Assembly: GCA_029007725.1 (NCBI GenBank)
Contig: JAQXIJ010000002.1
Location: forward strand, 1-41,999
Reading direction: 5' to 3'
Length of the DNA: 41,999 bases
Source of the DNA: Bacillota bacterium
Lineage (GTDB): Bacteria; Bacillota; Clostridia; UBA1381
In this document: positions 7,131 to 16,276 of the stretch, piece after piece
Position numbering within the stretch: position 1 is the first letter of the stretch
How the letters are laid out: every line of letters starts with the position of its first letter
Notes under the pieces: generated by a model
Seen by the model: only the letters and a program-made list of their open reading frames with translations
The model's database searches: none
What the model was told of the DNA's origin: nothing
Translations under genes and position numbers: made by a program

Positions 7131-7326
7131 AGAGAAACCCTGCAATTCTCGTATACAACCTTTATTTTTTACCAACACTTCTTATAAGGGATTTCTACTC
7201 TTTTTGCGGCGTATACGCCTCCTTTCCTTCGGGACTGCCAGTGGACATATAATGCAAAAAGGTGATTACCCACCTGCTTATGCAGGTAAGAAATCAGGTT
7301 TTATCTACGGTCTGTGCGGGGAATCA
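7131..7326 (+). ncRNA. ssrS: 6S RNA
   Basis: No protein frame with a ribosome site is present, but a long-range stem closes the segment. CCCTGC (7138-7143) pairs with GCGGGG (7316-7321), and CGTA pairs with TACG just inside, with an internal bulge between. Internal blocks TTCCTTCGGGA, GTGATTACCCACCTGC and GCAGGTAAGAAATCAGG match the remembered layout of clostridial 6S RNA: a double-stranded rod of about 190 bases with a central bubble that mimics an open promoter and binds sigma-A RNA polymerase. The strong promoter ends 7 bases before the predicted start. A covariance-model search would settle it. Confidence 0.72.
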
Positions 7327-7392
7327 ATTTAAAAATCAGAGAGTGTCTCTCAAATTTTAAAGGTTCAGCTTTTTGCCAAACCTTTTTCATGC

Positions 7393-7427
7393 AAAAAACT
7401 CTGTCTCAATACGAAACAGAGTTTTTT
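7393..7427. terminator. bidirectional terminator between 6S RNA and pheT
   Basis: AAAAAACTCTGT (7393-7404) pairs with ACAGAGTTTTTT (7416-7427) around an 11-base loop. It has T-runs on both strands, serving pheT from the right and the 6S region from the left. Confidence 0.85.
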
Positions 7428-7438
7428 CTATGAAAATT

Positions 7439-9823
7439 TTATCTTTGCTGTGCCTTGTTCTTAAATTCCAAATCTTTAGTAATTTTCTTGAATACCTTGT
7501 TAATCTCTTCGTTGGTCAGACTGCGTTCGGGATCTCTGAAGGAAATGGCAAACGCAACGCTCTTTTTACCATCGGGTATCCTTTCTCCCTCATAAACGTC
7601 AAACAGTTTTATTGAGTCCAAAAGCTTTCCCGAAGCCTTTACTATTGTTGCTTCAAGGTCACCGACAGCGACGGTCTTGTCAACCAAAATTGCAATATCC
7701 CTTTCAACTGCCGGGAATTTCGGCAACGGCTTAAACTTAACGCTCCTGTTTATATTGTTAAAGATTTTAATCAAATCTATTTCCGCAACATAGCATTCGG
7801 TATCGATATCGAAATTATTAGCAGCATCCGGATGAATTTCGCCCATAACTCCTGCCGGCTCGCCGTTAATTAAAATTTCCGCAGTTCTGCCTGGATGAAA
7901 TGTAGGATTATCGGTTACCGCGCGATAGGTTACATTGCTTACGTTTATTCCGGCAAGCACCGCTTCAACAGCTCCCTTTATATCAAAGAAATCTATACCC
8001 TTGCCGTACATACCTATAGTAAGCTTTTCCTGTTCATCAGGGAGTTTCCCGGCTTCTGTCGGAATAAACACTTTGCCTATTTCAAACAGCTTTACCGCTT
8101 CATTCTTGTGGCTGTAATTATATGCCATGGCGGTAAGCATCGATGAAATTGTCGTTGTACGCATAATTGAAGTATCCTCGCCGAGAGGATTTGAGATTTT
8201 TATAACATTGCGCATCGGACTGTCAGCCGGAAGACGCAGTTTATCAAATTCGCCGGGGCTTCTGAAAGTATATGTGCAGATTTCATTCATTCCCTGAGCA
8301 ACAAGGACACTGCTTATGTCATCTCTGCAAATCTGAAGCGGTGAACGCTTTCCTTCTGTAGCCTCTCCGCTCAAAGGCGTCGCAGGAATTTTATCATATC
8401 CATAGAATCTTGCAACCTCCTCGGCAACATCGGCTTCACATTCTATATCCGGTCTAAAGCTCGGCGCAGTCAGTTCCATTTTTTCCATGTCAACGTCAAA
8501 TTCTATTGTACGCAGGTATCCAGCCATTTCTTCTGAAGAAATGTCAATTCCCAAAAATGCATTGATTTTTTCCGGTCGGAATTTAAGCGTCTTCGGCTGC
8601 TTAATGTTCCCCTTTATATCAATCATTCCTCCGACAACCTCTCCGCAGCCGAGCTGTTCAACCAATTCGCAGGCACGCTCAAGTGCCGGAATTGTGTTGT
8701 TTGCATCAAGACCTTTTTCATATCTTGACGAAGCTTCGGTTCTCAATCCGACCTTTTGCGCAGTCAGTCTTACAGTTACCGCATCAAATGTGGCAGACTC
8801 AAAAACAACGGTTGTCGTATCATCCTTAACCTCAGAGTTGAAACCACCCATAACACCTGCGATTGCAACTGACTTTTCTCCGTCGGAAATAACAAGGTCA
8901 TTGTGATTTAACTCTCTGTCCTGTTCGTCAAGGGTTTTTATGATCTCTCCGTCCCTTGCGTCGCGGACAACGATTTTGTTTCCACTCAAATCTCTTAAAT
9001 CAAACGCATGCATTGGTTGACCGTATTCAAGCAGAATGTAGTTTGTTATATCAACAATGTTGTTTATCGAACGCACACCGCAGGCTTTAAGTCGATGCAC
9101 CATCCATTTCGGTGACGGTCCGATTTTAACATTTTTTATCATTTTTGCACTGTAGCGTATACACTTTTCCGGACTTTCAACCGTTACAGACAGAGTATCG
9201 GCAATATTTTCACTGTTTTCGCTGAATTTCGGATGCGGGACTGAGAACGGACGCTTAAAGGTCGCAGCTGTTTCCCTTGCGAGTCCGATAACGCTGAAGC
9301 AATCCGGTCTGTTTGATGTTATTTCGTATTCAATTACCTCATCATTAAGACCGAAAACATCTCTTATATCCACTCCGATCTTTGTGTTGTCAGGCAGAAT
9401 CAGAATACCATATTCCGGTTTCCGGTCAAGGTCCGATTCAGACAGTCCGAGTTCTTCGTGAGAACAGAGCATACCACAGGACTCAACTCCACGGAGTTTT
9501 CCGGTTTTTATGTGTACTCCTCCAGGCAGATAAGAATCGTTCTTTGCAACTGGAACTATCTGACCTACCTTTACGTTCGGCGCGCCGGTTACAATCTTAA
9601 GCACCTCATCTCCAACATCAACACGGCAGATTACCATATGGTCGGAATCCGGATGCTCGGTTATTTCCAAAATTTTTCCTGTAACGACATTTTTAATATC
9701 CTTGCCCATGTTTTCAATTGTTTCAACCTTGGAACCAGTCATAGTAACTGCGTCGTTATATTCTTTTGGCGAAATGCCACTCATATCTGTATAGTCATTG
9801 AACCAACTCATTGGAACTTTCAT
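7439..9823 (-). CDS. pheT: phenylalanyl-tRNA synthetase beta subunit
   Basis: The 794 residues are normal for bacterial PheT. Order: N-terminal start MKVPMSWFNDYTDMSG, an EMAP/tRNA-binding domain (about 40-150, with HPDSDHMVICRVDVGDE), B3/B4 editing domain (EYEITSNRPDCFSVIGLARE, PMHAFDL), B5 domain (DIECEADVAEEVARFYGYDKI), the catalytic-like core, and a C-terminal ferredoxin-like anticodon-binding domain (FPAVERDIAILVDK). With PheS it charges tRNA-Phe. It starts 20 bases after pheS and is controlled by the same T-box leader. Confidence 0.97.
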   Translation of the reverse strand: MKVPMSWFNDYTDMSGISPKEYNDAVTMTGSKVETIENMGKDIKNVVTGKILEITEHPDSDHMVICRVDVGDEVLKIVTGAPNVKVGQIVPVAKNDSYLPGGVHIKTGKLRGVESCGMLCSHEELGLSESDLDRKPEYGILILPDNTKIGVDIRDVFGLNDEVIEYEITSNRPDCFSVIGLARETAATFKRPFSVPHPKFSENSENIADTLSVTVESPEKCIRYSAKMIKNVKIGPSPKWMVHRLKACGVRSINNIVDITNYILLEYGQPMHAFDLRDLSGNKIVVRDARDGEIIKTLDEQDRELNHNDLVISDGEKSVAIAGVMGGFNSEVKDDTTTVVFESATFDAVTVRLTAQKVGLRTEASSRYEKGLDANNTIPALERACELVEQLGCGEVVGGMIDIKGNIKQPKTLKFRPEKINAFLGIDISSEEMAGYLRTIEFDVDMEKMELTAPSFRPDIECEADVAEEVARFYGYDKIPATPLSGEATEGKRSPLQICRDDISSVLVAQGMNEICTYTFRSPGEFDKLRLPADSPMRNVIKISNPLGEDTSIMRTTTISSMLTAMAYNYSHKNEAVKLFEIGKVFIPTEAGKLPDEQEKLTIGMYGKGIDFFDIKGAVEAVLAGINVSNVTYRAVTDNPTFHPGRTAEILINGEPAGVMGEIHPDAANNFDIDTECYVAEIDLIKIFNNINRSVKFKPLPKFPAVERDIAILVDKTVAVGDLEATIVKASGKLLDSIKLFDVYEGERIPDGKKSVAFAISFRDPERSLTNEEINKVFKKITKDLEFKNKAQQR

Positions 9824-9843
9824 TTATTTTTCAGCCCTTTCCT

Positions 9844-10864
9844 TTAAAATTGTTTTAAGAATCTGACATCATTTTCAAAGAACAGACGCAAGTCGTTAAT
9901 GTCATATCTGCCCATAACCAGTCTTTCAAGACCAAAACCGAATGCAAAGCCGGAATAAACCTCCGGGTCAATTCCGCAGTTGGCAAGCACTTTCGGGTGA
10001 ACCATGCCGCAGCCAAGAATTTCAATCCAGCCCTCGCCCTTGCATACGCTGCAGCCCTTTCCGCCGCATGAGAAGCAGGCGACGTCGACCTCGGCAGACG
10101 GCTCTGTGAACTGAAAATGATGAGGACGGAAACGCACCTTAGTGCTTTCTCCGTAAATCGATTTGATAAGAGTTTCAAGAGTACCCTTCAAATCCGCCAT
10201 TGTTATTCCCTTGTCAACAACAAGCCCCTCGATCTGGTGGAATACGGGTGAATGTGTGGCGTCAACCGTATCGCTTCTATAAACAAGACCTGGAGCAATA
10301 ATTCTTATCGGCGGCTTTTGACTTTCCATTACATGAATCTGCATCGGCGATGTCTGGCTGCGCAGAACTATATTGTCTTCAATATAAAAGGTATCCTGTG
10401 TGTCACGAGCAGGATGATTTTTGGGAATGTTAAGTGCCTCAAAGTTATAGTAGTCATACTCAACCTCAGGTCCCTCAGCTATCTGAAATCCCATGCCGAT
10501 TACTATGTCCTTGAACTCGTTAAGCACCTTTGTAAGCGGATGCAAGGTTCCGATTTCGGGCTTTTTCCCCGGCATAGTTATGTCTACAACCTCACTTTTC
10601 AGCTTCGCATCCTGAATGATGCGCGCCATTTCGGTCTTTTTTGCATCAATTTCATTTGATAAAAACTGGCGGATTTCGTTCGCCATTGCGCCGATTACCG
10701 GGCGTTCCTCGGGCGAAAGTCTGCCCATTTCTTTAAGAATCGAGGTCAGCTCACCTTTTTTTTCCGAGATATTTGATACGAATATCTTCCAGTGTGTCGA
10801 TGGTTGACGCGTCTTTAAGACGTGCTTCGACGTTCTTTTTAATTTCCTGAAGTTTCTCCTTCAT
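9844..10864 (-). CDS. pheS: phenylalanyl-tRNA synthetase alpha subunit, apparent frameshift near the N terminus
   Basis: Translation from the ATG at 10864 (ribosome site GGAGG just upstream) gives [20 protein letters not shown] and [14 protein letters not shown], then hits a stop. Dropping one base in the eight-A run at 10756-10763 joins it to [19 protein letters not shown] and to the complete rest of PheS (motif 2 region [15 protein letters not shown], motif 3 [16 protein letters not shown]). The corrected product is 339 residues, the usual length. The frame can also start at ATG 10728 (294 residues), but that loses the tRNA-binding coiled coil. Because the gene is essential, a sequencing error or transcriptional slippage is likelier than loss. 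It carries a Cys cluster ([12 protein letters not shown]). Confidence 0.9.
10756..10763 (-). other. frameshift site: eight-A run in pheS
   Basis: The minus strand reads GG, eight A, GG. Seven A would keep the PheS frame. This is the only break in the gene. Confidence 0.85.
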
Positions 10865-10907
10865 TAAAAATTCCTCCTTTTTGCTACTGATATTTTTTCA
10901 GGATTAA

Positions 10908-11160
10908 AGCAACAAAAAATGCCCCGTCCCGATAAATCTGGGACGAAGCATATATTCTCTCCGTGGTACCACCCATATTTCCGCAAAAGCGGACACTCAT
11001 TTCGTGAATTAACGCATCACAAACGGCATGAACTACACACAACCAAGCTTCACCCACGCTGCTCCGAAAGGAATTTTGGGATATGCCCTTACCGAAATGG
11101 CTCACAGCCGACGACCATAACTCTCTTTTGGGAAGCATATCTTGCTTTAATTTTCATCAT
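10908..11160 (-). promoter_or_regulatory. T-box leader (Phe) of pheST
   Basis: The minus strand carries the T-box core GGGTGGTACCACGGAGAG (about 10962-10979), which pairs with the 3' end of uncharged tRNA. It is followed by a terminator (CGTCCC..., GGGACGGGGCATTTTTT, 10911-10943). The 5' part forms stem I, in which ATTTCGGTAAGG near 11090 places a TTC Phe codon in the specifier position. Uncharged tRNA-Phe should stabilise the antiterminator and turn on pheST. The specifier choice is inferred from position and from the gene controlled. Confidence 0.88.
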
Positions 11161-11272
11161 CGCTTTTAATATTATACACCAGTAGAATATCACAAAAAAC
11201 GCCCTATTGCAAGAGTTTTTTGTAAATTTTTTTATAAAGCGGAATATACTATAATTATGGGAGGGATATAGC

Positions 11273-11542
11273 ATGAACGAGAATATTAATGACAAATTAT
11301 CAAAAATTTTGTCGCATGTAGACAAAAGAAAGCTGATGAACTCCACGGATAAGCTTTCAAAGCTGATGTCATCCGAAGCTGGGCAAAAGCTGAAAAATTC
11401 ACTGACCGAAGAGGACAAAAAGAGAATTTTGGAGCAGTTTATGTCACTTGATCCGGCTGAAGCAGGAAAAAAACTGAGCAGCAACGGTCTTGAAACCTTT
11501 GAAAAGCTTTCCCCTGACGAAATTCTTAAAAAGCTGAGGTGA
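11273..11542 (+). CDS. small uncharacterised helical protein
   Basis: This 89-residue protein is rich in Lys, Ser and Leu, with no membrane segment. It contains the semi-repeated helical pieces KLSKILSHVDKRKLMNS and KLSKLMSSEAGQKLKN. GGGAGGG precedes the ATG. Two further small genes follow within 6 and 10 bases, so the three form one operon ending at a strong terminator. Similar trios of unnamed genes occur in Clostridia, and I suspect a sporulation or envelope role, but nothing in the sequence proves it. Confidence 0.75.
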   Translation: MNENINDKLSKILSHVDKRKLMNSTDKLSKLMSSEAGQKLKNSLTEEDKKRILEQFMSLDPAEAGKKLSSNGLETFEKLSPDEILKKLR

Positions 11543-11548
11543 TAATAA

Positions 11549-11971
11549 ATGGCAGATATGATGGATACACTGCGCGGTCTTCTCGGCGACAATGCCGATG
11601 AAAAGTTAAAAAACATCATGACAACCCTGCAAAGCAGCGGACTTATGCAAAACACGCCCTCTGCCCCTCAAAAAAAAGCGGGAAATCTGGCAAAGGAGAT
11701 AAACGACGACATAAAAATCGAAGCACCGGCAAAAAGCACACCGGCACAATCCGGCAGTTCAAGTTCAGGATTAAGTGCCGAAAATCTCCAGTACATGGCG
11801 CAAATCAAAAATATAATTAATGAAATGTCAAACAGTAACGACTCGCGGTCGAATCTTCTGCGTTCGCTGCGACCCTATATGCGAACAAACCGCCAGGTTA
11901 GCATTGACAGAGCTATCAGGCTTATGAATCTCAGTAAACTGTCGGGGCTTGCCGGACTGTTCAGAAAATAG
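11549..11971 (+). CDS. uncharacterised protein with conserved C-terminal helical block
   Basis: A 140-residue protein with three parts. There is an N-terminal helical segment (MADMMDTLRGLLGDNADEKL), a Ser/Ala/Pro/Lys-rich linker (about residues 40-78), and a C-terminal block (SRSNLLRSLRPYMRTNRQ, IDRAIRLMNLSKLSGLAGL). The C-terminal 'LL-LRP-M---R---IDRAIRLMNLSKL' pattern recurs in unnamed Firmicutes proteins that I remember. Function unknown. It is the middle gene of the three-gene operon. The ribosome site is weak (AGGTGAT). Confidence 0.75.
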   Translation: MADMMDTLRGLLGDNADEKLKNIMTTLQSSGLMQNTPSAPQKKAGNLAKEINDDIKIEAPAKSTPAQSGSSSSGLSAENLQYMAQIKNIINEMSNSNDSRSNLLRSLRPYMRTNRQVSIDRAIRLMNLSKLSGLAGLFRK

Positions 11972-11981
11972 GAGGAGCCAA

Positions 11982-12248
11982 ATGTATCGCAAGTATTACA
12001 GCTACAACGATATGCCTCAGCTGCTAAAACATGAGCCGCCAAAAGGAATAAAACCCGACAAGCAGGAGCTTTGCGAAGCTTCCTCCGAAAAATGCGATTC
12101 TCGCAATGAGTCCAGAAAGCTTTTCGGTAAATTTGAACTTGACGACATAATAATCGCAGCGGTAATCTTAGCTCTTCTGATTGATGACTGTGATGACAAT
12201 CTGTTGCTCATTGCCCTCGGATTTGTATTCCTGACAGGCATAATATAA
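11982..12248 (+). CDS. small membrane-associated protein, acidic-hydrophobic C terminus
   Basis: The ATG at 11982 is chosen because GGAGGAG lies 6 bases upstream; the gene encodes 88 residues. A polar N-terminal half rich in charged residues and two Cys is followed by a hydrophobic tail (FELDDIIIAAVILALLIDD, then NLLLIALGFVFLTGII). Two short hydrophobic stretches separated by DDCDD suggest a membrane hairpin. Proteins ending in this 'DDIILI...LLLDD--DNLLLI' pattern are common and unnamed in spore-forming Clostridia. Confidence 0.72.
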   Translation: MYRKYYSYNDMPQLLKHEPPKGIKPDKQELCEASSEKCDSRNESRKLFGKFELDDIIIAAVILALLIDDCDDNLLLIALGFVFLTGII

Positions 12249-12256
12249 GGTTTTAC

Positions 12257-12297
12257 AAAAAACCGGTTATCCATTTGCTTAGGATAACCGGTTTTTT
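12257..12297. terminator. bidirectional terminator between the small-gene operon and mgtE
   Basis: AAAAAACCGGTTATCC (12257-12272) pairs perfectly with GGATAACCGGTTTTTT (12282-12297) around a 9-base loop. It is T-rich on both strands. The mgtE stop codon (12296-12298) overlaps its edge. Confidence 0.93.
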
Positions 12298-13630
12298 ATA
12301 TGTGAAGAACCGCACTTGCTATATTGAAGTAAATAATAAGTGACGCTGCATCAACAATAGTCGTAATAAACGGGCTTGCCATCACTGCCGGGTCGAAACC
12401 GATTTTTTTTGCAGCCAAAGGCAAAGTACAGCCAATCAGTTTTGCAAAGAATACCGTGCACACAAGTGTTGAGCAAACAACAAGAGCAATAGTTGCCGAA
12501 ACTCTGTCTACAATCATGAGCTTTACAAAATTTGCTGCGGCAAGCGTTATGCCGCAAAGTAGGGCGACACGAATCTCTTTCCATATGATTTTGAACACGT
12601 CTCTGAAATCAATTTCTTCAAGCGACAGTCCGCGAATTATTGTAACCGATGACTGTCCTCCCGAATTCCCGCCCGTGTCCATAAGCATGGGAATAAACGT
12701 TGTCAGTACAACGAATTTTCCGAGCGCATCCTCATAATGGGCAATAATCTTTCCGGTAAAAGTTGCCGAAATCATTAGTATCAGAAGCCACGGAATGCGT
12801 TGCTTCCATGTGTCAAACACTCCGGTTTTAAGATACGGACGCTCGGACGGCACAATAGCCGCCATTTTTTCGATATCTTCTGTTGCCTCCTCCTGCAGGA
12901 CGTCGATAGCATCGTCAACTGTTACGATTCCGACCAGACGGTGTTCGTTATCAACAACAGGAATTGCAAGAAAATCGTATTTTGAAAGCGCTCTTGCCAC
13001 ATCCTCTTTATCAGTTGACGTGTTTACATAAATCGGATTTTTTTCCATTATGTTTGAAATTATGCAGTCTTCTTCAGCAAGAAGAAGATCCTTTACTGAT
13101 ACCAATCCCATCAATATTCTGTTTCGGTCTATTACATAACATGTATAAATCGTTTCCTTATCAAGACCGGTACGTCTGATGCGTGTAAAAGCGTCCTTGA
13201 CAGTCATGTCCTCCTTGAGATCGATAAACTCGTTTGTCATAATCGAACCTGCACTATCCTTGGGATAGTTGAGGATTTCGTTTATACTATGTCTCATCTC
13301 AGGATCGGTATGCTTTATGATACGTTTTACGACATTCGCAGGCATTTCCTCTATAATGTCTACGGCATCGTCAAGATACAGTTCATCGAGCACCTCTTTA
13401 AGCTCTGTGTCTGAAAATCCTCGTATCAACATCTCCTGCATATCGGGGTCAAGCTCTACAAATACCTCTGCCGCCGCTTCTTTTGGCAAAAGCCTGTAAA
13501 GAAGAGGCATATACTTTTCAGGCAAATCATCGAACAGCGCGGCTATGTCAACCGGCTCCATCATGGATAAAATCCCCTTAAGCTTAGTATATTGCTTGTT
13601 ATCTATAAGTTCGATGTATTCATTCACCAT
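12296..13630 (-). CDS. mgtE: magnesium transporter MgtE
   Basis: The 444 residues match the family. An N-terminal helical superhelix domain (1-125) is followed by two CBS domains (about 130-250, with NEFIDLKEDMTVKDAFTRIR and NPIYVNTSTDKEDVARALS) and a plug helix. The five-helix channel domain (from about 280) contains the pore signature MLMDTGGNSGGQSS. It imports Mg2+, with the CBS/N domains closing the pore when Mg2+ is high. Its start lies 20 bases after the penicillin-binding protein gene and behind GAGGAGG, so both are probably on one transcript. No M-box leader can fit in that gap. Confidence 0.96.
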   Translation of the reverse strand: MVNEYIELIDNKQYTKLKGILSMMEPVDIAALFDDLPEKYMPLLYRLLPKEAAAEVFVELDPDMQEMLIRGFSDTELKEVLDELYLDDAVDIIEEMPANVVKRIIKHTDPEMRHSINEILNYPKDSAGSIMTNEFIDLKEDMTVKDAFTRIRRTGLDKETIYTCYVIDRNRILMGLVSVKDLLLAEEDCIISNIMEKNPIYVNTSTDKEDVARALSKYDFLAIPVVDNEHRLVGIVTVDDAIDVLQEEATEDIEKMAAIVPSERPYLKTGVFDTWKQRIPWLLILMISATFTGKIIAHYEDALGKFVVLTTFIPMLMDTGGNSGGQSSVTIIRGLSLEEIDFRDVFKIIWKEIRVALLCGITLAAANFVKLMIVDRVSATIALVVCSTLVCTVFFAKLIGCTLPLAAKKIGFDPAVMASPFITTIVDAASLIIYFNIASAVLHI

Positions 13631-13650
13631 AGCATATGCCTCCTCAAAAT

Positions 13651-16125
13651 TTAGTCAAGAGTTATCACTTCATTTCCGCCCGACTGTTCATTACCTGAGG
13701 ATGGGCTTTCCGCTGCCGGCTGCTTTGTAGGCTTTGTGCCCTCCACTGCTCCATCGTTCGGTGCTTCTGCATTTTCACCGTCCGTTTTCGGATGTGTCGA
13801 CGGCTTTGCAGTATCTTTTGGGACATTCTTGTCCTTTGATGAACTGTCTGAAGATCCGCCGGCATTATTGCAGTATTTGGTCGGAGCCGTTCCATTTGCA
13901 AAATATTGCTTCGTAGCATAATCACAGCCTTTTGAGGCAAGCTTGCCGGTTTTTGCGCAGATTGAAATCTCCGTTACGCCTGCAGGCTTCGACAGCGTCT
14001 TTTCCTGGAGGTTTGCATGAACCTTTTCCATGACCTTTTTCCACACGGCGGTCGAAACATTGTTCTTTACGCCCGCGCTTGACAGAGAGGACGGAGAATC
14101 AAACCCAAACCATACCGCACCGACATAATACGGTGTATATCCGATAAACCATTTATCGTAATTGTCGTTTGTAGTACCGGTTTTGCCGTAGGTATCAATT
14201 TTTGATAGCCTTGCATTTCGTCCGGTTCCGCTGCTGCCGTTTACTACCTCGTGCAGGAAACTTGACATAATGTACGCGTTTTCCGGGCTTATTACCCTTG
14301 TAGATTCCGGCTCATATTCAAGCAGAACCTTTCCGGTGCTGTCTATAACCTTGGTATAGGTGTGCGGAGCATTATAAATGCCGCCGTTTACGAATACGCT
14401 GTATGCAGCCGCCATTTCTTTCGGCGACACACCGTTAGTCAGACCGCCCAGTCCCAAAGAACTGTAGTTTTTATCATTAGCAACAAGCGAGCTGAAGTGA
14501 TATTTATTTGTCATATAATTGTAACTTGTGTCCACTCCCACGCTTTGCAGGACCTTGACGGCAGGAATATTTGCCGAAATTTCAATTGCACGGCTCACAA
14601 GCATATCGCCCTTGAATCCTGTGTACGAATTTTTCGGTGTCCAGTTGCCTATTGTAATCTTCTCGTCCTTCAAAATGGAAGCTGCGGTTATTTTTCCAGT
14701 TTCAAGCGCAGGCGAATAAACCGAAAGCGGCTTTATGGATGAACCTGGCTGACGCTTTGACTGCGTAGCGCGGTTTAAGCCTCTGCTTTCCGTCTTTTTG
14801 CCAATTCCGCCCACCATACCCTTGATTTCGCCCGTATATGGATCGGAAATAACCATTGCAGACTGCGCGCCCCTTGACGCCGCAGAGAAGTTGGACTTGT
14901 TTGTATAAATCTCTTCCATATATTTTTGGATATCACTGTCCATTGTAGTATAAATTTTCAGTCCTCCGCTGAATACCTGCTGTTTTGCGAATGATTCGGA
15001 ATAGCCTTTTTTGTTTTGTAATTCCGCAATAACATCATTTATCACTTGATCAACAAAATAGCTGTACACAGTCGAATTAGGCGAAACATATTTGCTGTTT
15101 ACACCAAGATTTGAAGCAACCGCTTCATTATATTCATCTTCTGTTATTTTTTTAAGTTCATACATCTTTTTAAGGACAGTGTTGCGTTTTTTCAGCGTAT
15201 CCTCTGGATGCTTAAAGGGATCATAGGTTGAGGGACGCTGAGTTATGCCTGCAATCATCGCTGCCTGTGGCAGAGTAAGATCCGCCGCGCTTTTTGAAAA
15301 ATACACCTTTGACGACGACTCAACTCCGTAGCACTGATTTCCGAAATATACTATATTTAGGTACATTGTCAGAATTTCATCCTTGGTAAATCTTTTTTCA
15401 AGCGCAACCGCACGCATCATTTCTTTAATTTTACGCGTTACGGTCTTTTCCTTTTCGTTTGTAATGTTCTTTATCACCTGCTGAGTTATGGTACTTCCTC
15501 CGTATCCGGGGGATTTGCCGGTAACTTTTGACACGCACCAGCCTACCACAGCACCACCGGTACGTTTTATATCTATGCCGTGATGTTTATAAAACCTCTC
15601 GTCCTCAATTGAGACGACCGCATCACGCATAATGTCAGGAATTTTGTCCGAATCGATCCATTCGCGGTTGCCGTCGTTGTGAAGATGCTCAACCTCCACC
15701 GCATTCCCGTCAGAATCGTTTGCGTAAATTGTCGATGAAAAGTTGTATGCCAGGCTGTCAAAATCCATCGCGTCGATTTCCTTTGATATTGCAGCATACA
15801 TTCCCGAGCCTACGCCCAGTGCCACAACTATGCCTATGCATGCACAGATAACAAGAGTTATTCGAACTCCTGCCCAAAATGTGCTTTTCTTTTTCGTTTT
15901 TGGTTTAACCGTTCTTCCGATCTGTTTGTCCGAAAGCTCTCGGCTGCTATAAATACTGTCCTTCCGCGAAGGCGGTTCGTCTGTTCTTTTTGTCCGTTCT
16001 GATGAAGTCCTTTGTCCTCCGGGTTCTGCCGCACCGGCTCCGTAGTATTTCCGTTTATAATCTTCGGTTGTTTTTCGCTTATAGCCATCGGAATTCGATT
16101 TATGCTTGTCACGTGCGTGTTTCAA
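13651..16125 (-). CDS. class A penicillin-binding protein (bifunctional glycosyltransferase/transpeptidase)
   Basis: The TTG at 16125 is chosen because GGAGGTG lies just upstream, and the promoter at 16166-16194 excludes the longer frame that begins at 16197. The product is about 824 residues. A basic cytoplasmic N-terminal tail (1-85) precedes one membrane helix (about 86-108) and a GT51 domain with EDERFYKHHGID and GGSTITQQ. The transpeptidase domain has SSIK, SAN and KTGT. A long Pro/Ser/Asp/Glu-rich tail follows (about 745 onward). It polymerises and crosslinks peptidoglycan at the membrane. Co-transcription with mgtE is likely. Confidence 0.94.
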   Translation of the reverse strand: MKHARDKHKSNSDGYKRKTTEDYKRKYYGAGAAEPGGQRTSSERTKRTDEPPSRKDSIYSSRELSDKQIGRTVKPKTKKKSTFWAGVRITLVICACIGIVVALGVGSGMYAAISKEIDAMDFDSLAYNFSSTIYANDSDGNAVEVEHLHNDGNREWIDSDKIPDIMRDAVVSIEDERFYKHHGIDIKRTGGAVVGWCVSKVTGKSPGYGGSTITQQVIKNITNEKEKTVTRKIKEMMRAVALEKRFTKDEILTMYLNIVYFGNQCYGVESSSKVYFSKSAADLTLPQAAMIAGITQRPSTYDPFKHPEDTLKKRNTVLKKMYELKKITEDEYNEAVASNLGVNSKYVSPNSTVYSYFVDQVINDVIAELQNKKGYSESFAKQQVFSGGLKIYTTMDSDIQKYMEEIYTNKSNFSAASRGAQSAMVISDPYTGEIKGMVGGIGKKTESRGLNRATQSKRQPGSSIKPLSVYSPALETGKITAASILKDEKITIGNWTPKNSYTGFKGDMLVSRAIEISANIPAVKVLQSVGVDTSYNYMTNKYHFSSLVANDKNYSSLGLGGLTNGVSPKEMAAAYSVFVNGGIYNAPHTYTKVIDSTGKVLLEYEPESTRVISPENAYIMSSFLHEVVNGSSGTGRNARLSKIDTYGKTGTTNDNYDKWFIGYTPYYVGAVWFGFDSPSSLSSAGVKNNVSTAVWKKVMEKVHANLQEKTLSKPAGVTEISICAKTGKLASKGCDYATKQYFANGTAPTKYCNNAGGSSDSSSKDKNVPKDTAKPSTHPKTDGENAEAPNDGAVEGTKPTKQPAAESPSSGNEQSGGNEVITLD

Positions 16126-16165
16126 TCTAACACCTCCAACGTATAATACAAATATAGCCAATTCT

Positions 16166-16194
16166 ATTATAGTACAAATTATATTTTTATGCAA
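16166..16194 (-). promoter_or_regulatory. promoter of the PBP-mgtE operon
   Basis: On the minus strand: TTGCAT (16189-16194), a 17-base spacer, and TATAAT (16166-16171). The transcript should start near 16159, inside the longer frame, which supports the TTG start at 16125. Confidence 0.82.
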
Positions 16195-16276
16195 CACAAA
16201 AATAAAAAAAGAACAAATGAATAAAATACAAAATTATGGTAAAAATAACTAAAAATTACATTTAGGAGTCCTAATT

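Noticed and set aside
7051-7332. A 93-codon frame covering the 6S RNA region.
   Set aside because: It has no ribosome site, its composition is poor, and the segment is better explained by promoter, long pairing and 6S-like blocks.
11089-11655. A 188-codon minus-strand frame opposite the small-gene operon.
   Set aside because: It is Ser/Phe-rich shadow translation, runs through the T-box leader, and has no ribosome site. The plus-strand genes have good starts.
16126-16197. A longer N terminus for the penicillin-binding protein, with a hydrophobic start (MLHKNIICTII).
   Set aside because: The clear promoter lies inside this segment, and a GGAGGTG site directly precedes the TTG at 16125.
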